Both the position numbers and the translations under genes were made by a program. This document shows positions 17,259 to 25,800 of a DNA stretch of 49,621 bases, in pieces; position 1 is the stretch's first letter; each line of letters starts with the position of its first letter. The notes beneath the pieces are model-generated. The model saw nothing but the letters and a program-made list of their open reading frames with translations. It did no database searches and was not told where the DNA came from. This stretch comes from CAYOZN01 sp964408455 (GTDB lineage: Bacteria > Planctomycetota > Phycisphaerae > UBA1845 > UTPLA1), in NCBI GenBank assembly GCA_964408455.1, contig CAYOZN010000032.1:1-49621 (forward strand), in the 5' to 3' direction.

Positions 17259-17566
17259 CTGGCTTGCTCCTTTCGCATCAGCAAACAAAATGCAACCACC
17301 ATTCCGGACCCTGCGCGCCAAGCTGGCGCGCCGGGGAAAAACACCCGGTCCTGGACGAATCGCTAAGACTTGCGGATAAGTAGAGCGGAAGGCGCCAAAG
17401 CGCAACGTTGCAACGCGCTTTTTTTGTTGCGCGTTTCAGACGGCGAGCCGGAGGCCAAATTGAATTGAAACTCTGCTTATCCCACTTCACCGACGGCCCG
17501 CTGGAAACGCGAACCGCCAGACCTACCCTCTATACTTGAACTTTTCACCACTCCTGTAGACATTGA
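17259..17566 (-). other. Long untranslated leader of gene B
   Basis: About 300 nt without a supported gene. Arms GGATAAGTAGAG (17374-17385) and CTCTGCTTATCC (17471-17482), read on the plus strand, form a 12-nt inverted repeat with one mismatch and about 85 nt between them. The matching blocks occur in the leader of gene A. Between the arms lies a GCGC/GTTGCAAC palindromic hairpin (17397-17425). Confidence 0.55.
17397..17425 (+). terminator. Plus-strand terminator-like hairpin inside the gene B leader
   Basis: AAAGCGC (17397-17403), an 11-nt palindromic loop, GCGCTTT (17415-17421) and a T-run to 17425. On the plus strand this is a good intrinsic terminator shape although no plus-strand gene precedes it. 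On the minus strand (the direction of gene B) it is a hairpin without a following U-tract, so it may act in leader structure or may stop antisense transcripts. Confidence 0.4.
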
Positions 17567-17595
17567 CCTTAACCCGCCGGCGCGCATGAAGTCAA
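17567..17595 (-). promoter_or_regulatory. Promoter-like element upstream of gene B
   Basis: TATTGACTT with TTGACT at 17590-17595, followed after 16 bp by GGTTAAGGTCA, identical in key positions and spacing to the element of gene A. Predicted leader about 300 nt. The -10 is weak against the sigma-70 consensus. The remaining 17596-17723 shows nothing else. Confidence 0.5.
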
Positions 17596-17723
17596 TACTT
17601 TCGACAACGGGCGGTCCGTAAAATACATGTCGTAACCTCAGACGCCCCAAGCCGTGCCGGATCTGCCACAGCCGGGGGCGATAAAGACGGCCCAGAGCGC
17701 CGTGCAGTCGAAAAATGGGTTTC

Positions 17724-18626
17724 TCAGCTCATGCCGCCGCGGATCAGCACCGGCCGGCCGCGCTCATCCCGCGACGCCTGCCACAAGACGTGGTCCGGGT
17801 CCTGCCCGAGCAGCAATTGCCAGCCGTTCGACTCGCAGGCCGCGAGCAGCGACGACTTGTTCTGCATGTTTTCGAACGGCATGAGATCGTAGGCCATGTT
17901 GTGCCGCAGACCGGCATGGGCTGAGGTGGGGATCATGTCTGCCGGATGGACGATCGTGCGACCGCCGCTTTCGAGCCAGAGGCCCTGCTGGTGCCGGGTG
18001 TGGCCGGGCAGCGGACGGAGCGTGATGCCAGGCGCAATCTCGGCGACACCATCGACCAGTGACAACACGCCGCCGGCCTCAAGTGGCTCCAGGTTCTCCC
18101 GGCGATAGGTGCCCGTCATCACGGCGTGAGCATCCACGGCATCGCGCCACTCGCCGGACTGGACGACGTAGCGGGCGTTTGAGAAAGCGGGCACAAAGCC
18201 GCCACCCCTATCCCGGCAGGTGCCGCCGCCGGCGTGGTCAAAATGAAGATGCGTGAGGATGACGGTGTCGATCGAACCCGGCTCGACGCCGATGGCGGCA
18301 AGGGCGTCGTGAATCGATTCGTCGCTGAATTGAAAGAACCCGCGCTCCTTCTCGTCGAACTTGGCCGCGCCGCCGGCGCCGGTTTCTACCAGGATTCGAC
18401 GGTTGGCCGTTTCCACCAGCAGGCAGGTCATGGCGAGCGGGATGCGGTTCTGCCCGTCCACAGCGACGGCCCGGGACCAGAGCGGCTTGGGAATGATGCC
18501 GAACATGGCGCCGCCATCCAGCATGAGGTGACCGCCGTCGAGCACGGTGATGGCCATATCTCCCAGCTGGAGGCGGGGAGGCTGGCGGGTGGGACCGAGG
18601 CGGGCCGTGTCGTTCATCGCAGGCAT
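17724..18626 (-). CDS. MBL-fold metallo-hydrolase
   Basis: 300 aa. Metallo-beta-lactamase fold with THLHFDHAGG (His126, His128, Asp130, His131 as metal ligands), a later PLPGHTRHQQG histidine and VHPADMIPT aspartate. No signal peptide, so cytoplasmic. Family members hydrolyse esters, lactones, thioesters or phosphodiesters; the overall pattern resembles YtnP/AttM-like proteins, but the substrate cannot be read. The start is uncertain between the first and fourth codon, and no strong ribosome site is seen. It runs divergently from the MmgE/PrpD gene. Confidence 0.87.
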   Translation of the reverse strand: MPAMNDTARLGPTRQPPRLQLGDMAITVLDGGHLMLDGGAMFGIIPKPLWSRAVAVDGQNRIPLAMTCLLVETANRRILVETGAGGAAKFDEKERGFFQFSDESIHDALAAIGVEPGSIDTVILTHLHFDHAGGGTCRDRGGGFVPAFSNARYVVQSGEWRDAVDAHAVMTGTYRRENLEPLEAGGVLSLVDGVAEIAPGITLRPLPGHTRHQQGLWLESGGRTIVHPADMIPTSAHAGLRHNMAYDLMPFENMQNKSSLLAACESNGWQLLLGQDPDHVLWQASRDERGRPVLIRGGMS

Positions 18627-18690
18627 TCTTGGGTGCGTCGGCGGAATTCACAAGTGTTTCGAGCGAGGTTTCGGCGGCAGGCGCGAGCGA

Positions 18691-18696
18691 TATAAT
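18691..18696 (+). promoter_or_regulatory. -10 box for the MmgE/PrpD gene
   Basis: TATAAT about 125 bp before the ATG at 18822, with a weak TTTCGG 16 bp upstream as possible -35. The interval between the divergent genes (18627-18821) holds nothing else I can support. Confidence 0.4.
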
Positions 18697-18821
18697 CGCC
18701 CGACTTTTGTACCGCAGTGCGGCACGCGTGACCGCCCGCGCCTGCGGCGACGCGGCGACGACGAGGAAGCGACGACGACGCGAATGTGCACGCCGCTCAT
18801 TAACTGAACCCGGAGACATAC

Positions 18822-20201
18822 ATGCTGCTGGCAGAGAAGCTCGCGAACTGGACGCACAAGCTGAAATACGCGGACCTGACGAAGGATGCCATTCACGAAG
18901 TAAAGCGGCGCTTCATCGACTCGCTCGGAACCTCGCTGGGGGCCTATCGCAGCAAGCCCACGACCATCGCCCGGCAAACGGTCATGGCGGTCGCCGCGCC
19001 GAAGGACGGCGCCGTGGTGGTGGGCACGAAACACCGCACGACGCCCGATCTTGCCGCCTTTGCCAACGGGGCGCACATCCGCTATCTCGACTTCAATGAC
19101 ACTTACCTGTCAAAAGAGCCGGCCCATCCGTCCGACAACATCGCCGCGACGCTGGCGGTCGCCCAATCGGCGGGCCGCGGCGGCCGCGATCTCATTCTGG
19201 CGACGGTCATTGCATACGAAATCCAGTGTCGCCTGTGTGACGCTGCGTCGCTGCGGGCCCAGGGCTGGGACCACGTGACCTATGGCGCCTTCAGCGCGTC
19301 GATGGGGGCCGGCAAGCTTTGGGGGCTCAAACCCGAGCAACTTGTGCATGCGCAGGGATTGGCGGGCGTCTGCAACATCGCCACGCGGCAGACGCGGACC
19401 GGGCAGATCAGCATGTGGAAGGCTTGCGCATTTTCGAATGCATGCCGAAACGCGGTGTTCGCGGCGAACCTGGCCCGGCAGGGCTTCACAGGGCCGCACC
19501 AGATCTTCGAAGGGCCCAAGGGCGTCTTCAACATGCTGACCGGCGGGAGGTTCGACGTGCGGCTGGGCGACAAGGCGTCGGGCTACATGATCAACCGGAC
19601 GTACATCAAGTTCTGGCCTGCCGAGTACCATGCGCAGAGCTCGATCGACGCCGCGCTTCAGATCCGCAGGGACTTTCTGGCGGACAAGTACACGTGGAAG
19701 GACATCGACTCGCTGCGGATGGAGTCATTCGAGGCCGCCGTGAGCATCATCGGCAGCGAAAAGGAGAAGTGGCGGCCCACCAGCCGCGAGACGGCCGATC
19801 ACAGCATGGGCTACATGACGATCGCGGCGCTCATCGACGGCGATGTCACGCTGGCGACATTCGAGCCGCGGAAGTTCACCGACAAGAAGTATCTGAACCT
19901 GCTCGATCGCACCTCCATCGCCGAGGCGGACGACATGAACGCCGGCTATCCCGAGGGTATTCCCAACCGGCTCATCCTGAAGATGAAGGACGGCAGGACG
20001 TACACAAAGACCGTCAAGTTCCCGCGCGGTCACGCGGGAAATCCCATGAGCGACGACGAAGTCGAGCAGAAATTCCGCAGGCTGGCGGACGGCGTCATCA
20101 GCGAGCGCACGCAGAACAAGCTGCTGGCCGACATGTGGTCGCTGGACAGGGCGAAGAGCGTGAAAAACCTCTGGCAGTTCGAGACATTGCGGAAGCGCTG
20201 A
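18822..20201 (+). CDS. MmgE/PrpD family protein
   Basis: 459 aa, the usual length. All-helical N-terminal domain with DSLGTSLGA (about 34-42), YLDFNDTY (about 87-94) and HPSDNIAATLAVA (about 99-111), characteristic of 2-methylcitrate dehydratase PrpD and relatives (cis-aconitate decarboxylase, iminodisuccinate epimerase). The ATG has GGAGA 6-7 bp upstream. No prpB or prpC is in the window, so the methylcitrate cycle is not shown; the substrate is unknown. A T-less hairpin (GCCGGG/CCCGGC, 20205-20221) follows the stop. Confidence 0.88.
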   Translation: MLLAEKLANWTHKLKYADLTKDAIHEVKRRFIDSLGTSLGAYRSKPTTIARQTVMAVAAPKDGAVVVGTKHRTTPDLAAFANGAHIRYLDFNDTYLSKEPAHPSDNIAATLAVAQSAGRGGRDLILATVIAYEIQCRLCDAASLRAQGWDHVTYGAFSASMGAGKLWGLKPEQLVHAQGLAGVCNIATRQTRTGQISMWKACAFSNACRNAVFAANLARQGFTGPHQIFEGPKGVFNMLTGGRFDVRLGDKASGYMINRTYIKFWPAEYHAQSSIDAALQIRRDFLADKYTWKDIDSLRMESFEAAVSIIGSEKEKWRPTSRETADHSMGYMTIAALIDGDVTLATFEPRKFTDKKYLNLLDRTSIAEADDMNAGYPEGIPNRLILKMKDGRTYTKTVKFPRGHAGNPMSDDEVEQKFRRLADGVISERTQNKLLADMWSLDRAKSVKNLWQFETLRKR

Positions 20202-20247
20202 GTCGCCGGGGGAATCCCGGCCGAGCCGGTTATATGAGGCGATCGCG

Positions 20248-22536
20248 TCAGTCCAGAACGCGCTGTCGTGCATCGTAGGCCTGGGCCAGCTGGCGGCTGC
20301 GCTGCACCCGGGCCGCATCGTTCGACGCCGTGGCAAGCTGCAATGCCGTCTGCTGGGACTGTTGCGCTCTGTCAAACGCGCCTGCCGCCGCGTAAACCGC
20401 GGCCAGGGCCTCGTGGGCATCGATGAGTTTTGGCGCCTTCTCCGCCGCGCTCGTCGCGCTGGAGAGGGCGAGGTTCAACTCGTCCTCGCTGGGCGACGGG
20501 GCAGTCGCGAGGCACCAGGCCAGACGCGACAGCAGCCACGCATCGTCCGGCCGCAGCTTGATCGCCTCGCGCAGCCGACTAATGGCATCATTGCGGGTCG
20601 CGCCCTTCATCTTGACGGCCTGCCAGAGTCCCATGTGCGCCTGTCGGCACGATGGATCAACCTGAATGGCCTTTACCAGCAGCGTCGCCGCATCCCGCGG
20701 TCGCGACTGGGCCAGTCGGAGATTGGCGAGATTGCACAGGGCGTTGGGGCTCTCGGGTGCCGCCTTCACGGCACGCTCGAAATAGGCCGTCGCCTCCTTC
20801 ATGCGCCCCTGCTGCGCGGCGAGATTGCCGAGGCGCGAAAGCAGCGTGTCGTTGTCGGGTTGAATCTCTTCGGCAAGGCGATAGGGTTCGATCGCGCGGT
20901 CAAGTTGTCCGCGGTAGAGGAACGAATCGCCCAGGCCGCACAGGCGCTCGACATTCGACGGGGCATTTCGCAGGCTGGTGCGATAGGCCTGCTCGGCCTG
21001 GGCGTAACGCCCCAGCTCCAGATTCGCCCGGCCGAGATCCTGGTATACCGCGTCGGATTCGGGCGTGGCTCGGGCCAGCGACTCCAGCCGCGGCAGCGCT
21101 TCGCCCCAGCGCCCCGCGTTGAGCAGCGTCTTGATCTTCATGTATTCGAGCATTGCCGGCAGCCTGTCCTTCGGATCGCTCAGCTTCGAGATATCGACAC
21201 CGCCGGTACGCGAGGCGTCGGCGGCGCTGTCGATATAGCCCAGCGCCGCGAGGCGCTGCCGCGCCCGGCTGTCGAGTTCGGCCTTTGACGAACCCAGAGG
21301 CGCCATTTCGGCTTCGATGCGGGCGAGCGTCTCGTCGAGCTGCCGGGCCACGTCGCCGTGCTGCGCAATGACATTGGTGCGCTCGGCGGGGTCCTGCTGG
21401 CGGTCGTAGAGCTCGGGCCGCGGGCCGCGGATGAATCGCCACTCGGGCGTCAGCAGCGTCGTCAACGGGGCCCATCCGAACGACGTCAGCGGATAGCGCG
21501 ACTCGCCGTAGCAGGGGCGGGCGTCACGCGCCCGCCGCGCGGCGTCCGAGGCAAAGCTGCGCCCGGGCAGATCGTCGCCGCCGGGCCAGTTGAAAAGGCC
21601 CATGACCGTCGGCAAGACGTCGACGAGCTGGGCATCGGACGCGACGACTTCGCCTGCGGGGATGTGGCCGGGCTGGGAGATGATCAACGGCACGCGCAGC
21701 GTGGCGCCGTATGTGAACAGGCCGTGCTGCAATTCGCCGTGATCACCCAGGTCCTCGCCATGATCGCCGACGATCACGAAGAGCGTCTTCTCCCGCTGGC
21801 CATGTTTGTCGATCCAATCGACAAGCCGGGCGATCTGCGCGTCGACAAATGCGATTTCGCCGTCGTACGGATCGGACCCTGCCGGGGCGTATTCGGCCGG
21901 CGGCTCGTAGGGATGATGCGGATCAAACAAGTGGACCCAGAGAAAAAACGGCTTGTCCGGCGCCTCGTCAAGCCAGCGCAGCGCGGCACTGCACGTGAAA
22001 TCGCCGCGGCGCTCTTCGTGTTCGGGATCGGGCCCGGAGGCTGCACCGAGCCGATCGTCATAGGCGTCAAAGCCGCGCGAAAGTCCGAATACGCTGTCGA
22101 GCACGAAGGCGGAGACGAAAGCGCCGGTCCGCAGCCCGTTGCGCCCGGCGATCTCCGCCAGCGTCGGCACCGTGGCGGGCAACGCCGCGTCACCGTTCAC
22201 CCGAACGCCAAGCTCGGCGGGGTAGCGCCCGGTCAGCAGCGAAGCGTGCGATGGCAGCGTCAGCGGAACCGGGGAATACGCCTGATCGAATCGCAGCCCC
22301 CCTTCCGCCAGCCGATCGATCGTGGGCGTGCGCGCGGCCGCGTGGCCGTAACAGCCGATGCGATCTGCGCGCGTCGTGTCCAGCGTGATGAGGATGAGAT
22401 TGCGGTCGGTCGGCTGACCGCGCGTCTGTTCCGGCTTGTCTGATGAACGGCAGGCACAGGTCCACAAGACGAGCGCCGAGCACAGGTAACAGGCGATGCG
22501 CCGAAGGGCGAACGGCAACCGAGCGGGAAATCTCAT
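20248..22536 (-). CDS. Sulfatase-fold hydrolase/transferase fused to TPR repeats
   Basis: 762 aa. N-terminal hydrophobic segment (10-30) with Cys27/Cys29, possibly a poor lipobox or an uncleaved anchor. Alkaline phosphatase/sulfatase domain about 44-410: first metal Asp in LITLDTTRADRIGCYG, and GDHGEDLGDHGELQHG later. At the formylglycine position the motif reads TLPSHASLLTG, so Thr93 replaces the Cys/Ser of true sulfatases and His97 the Arg. Thr is the nucleophile in phospho-transferring members of this superfamily. Residues about 465-755 are six or seven TPR units (NLELGRYAQAEQAYRTSL, NLAAQQGRMKEATAYF). Probably acts outside the cytoplasmic membrane in a complex. Substrate unknown. Confidence 0.85.
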   Translation of the reverse strand: MRFPARLPFALRRIACYLCSALVLWTCACRSSDKPEQTRGQPTDRNLILITLDTTRADRIGCYGHAAARTPTIDRLAEGGLRFDQAYSPVPLTLPSHASLLTGRYPAELGVRVNGDAALPATVPTLAEIAGRNGLRTGAFVSAFVLDSVFGLSRGFDAYDDRLGAASGPDPEHEERRGDFTCSAALRWLDEAPDKPFFLWVHLFDPHHPYEPPAEYAPAGSDPYDGEIAFVDAQIARLVDWIDKHGQREKTLFVIVGDHGEDLGDHGELQHGLFTYGATLRVPLIISQPGHIPAGEVVASDAQLVDVLPTVMGLFNWPGGDDLPGRSFASDAARRARDARPCYGESRYPLTSFGWAPLTTLLTPEWRFIRGPRPELYDRQQDPAERTNVIAQHGDVARQLDETLARIEAEMAPLGSSKAELDSRARQRLAALGYIDSAADASRTGGVDISKLSDPKDRLPAMLEYMKIKTLLNAGRWGEALPRLESLARATPESDAVYQDLGRANLELGRYAQAEQAYRTSLRNAPSNVERLCGLGDSFLYRGQLDRAIEPYRLAEEIQPDNDTLLSRLGNLAAQQGRMKEATAYFERAVKAAPESPNALCNLANLRLAQSRPRDAATLLVKAIQVDPSCRQAHMGLWQAVKMKGATRNDAISRLREAIKLRPDDAWLLSRLAWCLATAPSPSEDELNLALSSATSAAEKAPKLIDAHEALAAVYAAAGAFDRAQQSQQTALQLATASNDAARVQRSRQLAQAYDARQRVLD

Positions 22537-22662
22537 CAGGCTTGTCTCTGCGTGCTGGCGGCGGGGCGACGGCTCCTGGTCGGAACGATCGGGCGGATTT
22601 TAACCCGAAAGACCTCGTCGGGGTACGGCAGCGCGATCGGCGAAGGCACGCCGGCGCGCGAT

Positions 22663-22707
22663 AAAAAAAGACCGCCCGCCCCAGGTCGATGCCTGGAGCG
22701 GACGGTC
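22663..22707 (-). terminator. Intrinsic terminator of Cys-rich gene C
   Basis: 16-bp stem on the minus strand (GACCGUCCGCUCCAGG pairing with CCUGGGGCGGGCGGUC, two G-U pairs), a UCGAC-type loop and seven U. It lies about 100 bp after the stop of gene C. Confidence 0.92.
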
Positions 22708-22809
22708 GGATTATTCACTTCGCTCTTCGGACTCGGCGCTGCCGCATGTCACGACAGCGCTCTATCCTGAAGGTTCAGTCAACTTCGGGCGATCTTCGCG
22801 CCGGTCGGC

Positions 22810-25800
22810 TTAGTCGCAATCGCCGCCGTCATTCCCGAATTCGGGACAGTCGAAGAAGATCGGGTTGCCGTTGTAGATGAATGTACCATCATCACAGGAA
22901 CCATCGCCGACCCAGCTGGAGGGTGCGCAGTTGCCGTTGCAGTCGGTGATTTCACCGACACCACAGCCGCCGCCACCGTCACAGTCGCCGCCGTCGTTTC
23001 CAAACTCCGGACAGTTGAAGAAGATCGCGATGCCGTTCCATGTGAACGAACCGTCGTCACAGAAACCATCGCCGACCCAGTCCGCCGGTGCGCAATTGCC
23101 GTTGCAGTCGGTGATTTCATCCACTGCGCAGCCGCCGCCGCAATCGCCGCCGTCATTCCCGAACTCCGGACAGTTGAAGAAGATCGGGATGCCGTTCCAT
23201 GTGAACGAACCGTCGTCACACAGACCATCTCCAACCCAGCCTTCCGGAGCACAGTTGCCGTTGCAGTCCTGGATCTCGCCCACCGGGCAAACGCCAGGCT
23301 CGCAGAGGCAGGCGCCCTGCGGACCGCACGGCGCGGTATTGGCCTGATTGGCACAGAGCGTATCCCACGCCGTTTCGCAGCAGAACGAATCGTTTGCACA
23401 GACGCAGTCCTGGCAGACCGGATCCTCGCAGCCAAAGCCGCCGCTGGCGGTGCAGCAATTGCCGCTGCTGGTCGGGCACACGAATCCGAGGTCGCAGTCC
23501 TGACCAGGGAAGTGCTGACCAATGCAGTTGGCAGCGATTTCGTTGGTGCAGACGCCACCAACGCAGCAGGCGCCCATGACCGCACCCGGACATTCGAAAA
23601 TGTCGTTGCAGGTGAGGAACGGGAAGAAGTCGCCTTCGGCGGTCTGACACAGGGCGAAGGTGAAATCGTCGTTGCACGTCACGCCGGTGCAGCATGCACC
23701 GGGCGTCAGCGGGCAGGTGAAGTCGAAGCAGGTTTCACCAGCAAAGAACTCACCACCCTGATTTCCGCAGGTGATCGAATCCGAGTCCTCGCAAACATCG
23801 ATCAGGCAGCACACGCCGGGGATCGGGCAGATGCAGCCATTGCCTGCACAATCATTCTGGGCAATGCCAAGGCAGATGCCATCCCAACCGACGTCGCAGC
23901 AGAAAGCATCGATCGCGCAGACGCAGGCCTCGCAGGGCTGGTCCTGGCAGCCAGGAGCGCCGTGCGCGGTGCAGCAGTTGCCGCTGTCGATCGGGCAGAC
24001 GAACTCTTCGCAGTTCTGATCGACTGCCCAGAGGCCGAAGCACTCGGTCTCGAGCGTGACACCGGTGCAGACCTGATCGATGCAGCATGCCCCGAGAGGC
24101 AGCGGGCAGGAATTCAGATCGACATCGATATCGACGCACCAGGCCAGATCAAACGGCAGGCGATCGTCGTTGTTGTAGGTGCCGGGTGTGTCGGACTGTG
24201 CCATGACGGCATCGCCTTCCGACGACGTTGCCCAGAACCAGTTGCAGCCGGGGCCGCCGCCGCCACCACCCGCACCCTCGCACGGACAGGATGCCGCGCA
24301 GACGCCGCCCGGATTGGCTGCACCTGCACACAGACCATCCCAGAAGCCGCCCACATCCGGATCCATGCCACAGCAGAACGGATCCAGACCGCAGACGCAG
24401 TCCTGGCAGACCTGATCATCGCAGCCGATTCCACCATTCGCGATACAGCAGTTGCTGCCGCCGGCGGCCAACTGGTTATTGACGATCTGCATCCAGACGC
24501 ATTCGCCGGCATCCACCGGAACCGGTGCATGGTCGGCGTCGAAGGCCCACGTGACCGCAATACCGGCGAGCAGATCTTCGGTCGGGGTGCGCGTGGCATT
24601 GACCGAGATCGGACCCGCCTTTACCGCGCCGGGCCGGCCGTTGAAGTCTTCGAAATACGTGATTTCGAAGGTGTCGGCGCCGGTCGGGCAGACGTCGGGC
24701 AGATAGGCACCCCACCAGCGAACGCTGGTGATGTTGCCGGCTGAGACGGCCGTAAAGTTGTCGGCGGAAACGAACGGATTGTTGTTGCTGGTCCGGCCGT
24801 CGATGAAGTCGGGCAACTGACCCTCGTGGCCGGGCGGGCAGACATCCGGGCAGACGCCAACCGACGTCAGCAGGCGATCAACGAAGCCGGGGATGTCATC
24901 ATCATCGACGTCACCGTCGCGGTTGAGATCCGAGCAGGCACACAGGAACTCGTTGCCCAGACCCAGGTAGCAGTCGGTGAACTGCTGCACGTCGCGGCCG
25001 TCCACGAACGTGTCGGCGTTGGAGTCGCCCAGGCAGGTCTCGCACTCGCGCGGGCACGGGCAGTTGATGGTGAGGGTGCCGGGGCCCTGCGAGGCGGGGC
25101 TGAACGAGGCCACTTCGACGTAGTAAGTGTTTCCGACCGTCAGGCCTTCGGCGCACACTTCGGACTGGAGGCCGCATTCATCTTCGCTGCAAGCCAGCTC
25201 GACGAAGCCGAGGTCGCAATCGCCGTCATAGAGGGCGATGATCGAATCGGCTGCCGCGCTGCCGCAGGTGGAAATCTGGGCCGAAGTGTGAGTCGCGACG
25301 AAGGTGAACCAGATGGTGCCGAAGCCCTGGCTGGGTCCACCGAAGGCGCAACTGAAATTGGGATCGCCGTTGGGATCGGGCTGGCACGGGCAAAAAGCGC
25401 CGCAAACGCCGGCCGGTTGAGCAGCGCCGGCACACAGACCGTCCCATGCGGTGCCGCAGCAGAAGGCATCCGCTGCACAGACGCAGTCCTGGCAGGCCAG
25501 ATCGTCGCAGCCAGGCCCGGCGTGGGCGACGCAGCAATTGCTGGTCGGCGCGCCTTCGGTCGTGGCAACGGCGTTGTTGTAGTCGGTCGAGCTGTCGCAA
25601 TCGACCAGGGAAGCGTTCGCACAATCGTCATTTGGCGGAGGCTCGACGCCGCAGGGGCATTCGAGACCGCAGGCCGCGCCGGTCGCTGCGCCGGCACAGA
25701 GGCCGTCCCATTCGGTATCGCAGCAGAACGCATCCTGGCCGCACACGCAGGCGGTGCAGGCCGCGTCTTCGCAGCCCGGGGTGCCGTTGGCGGTACAGCA

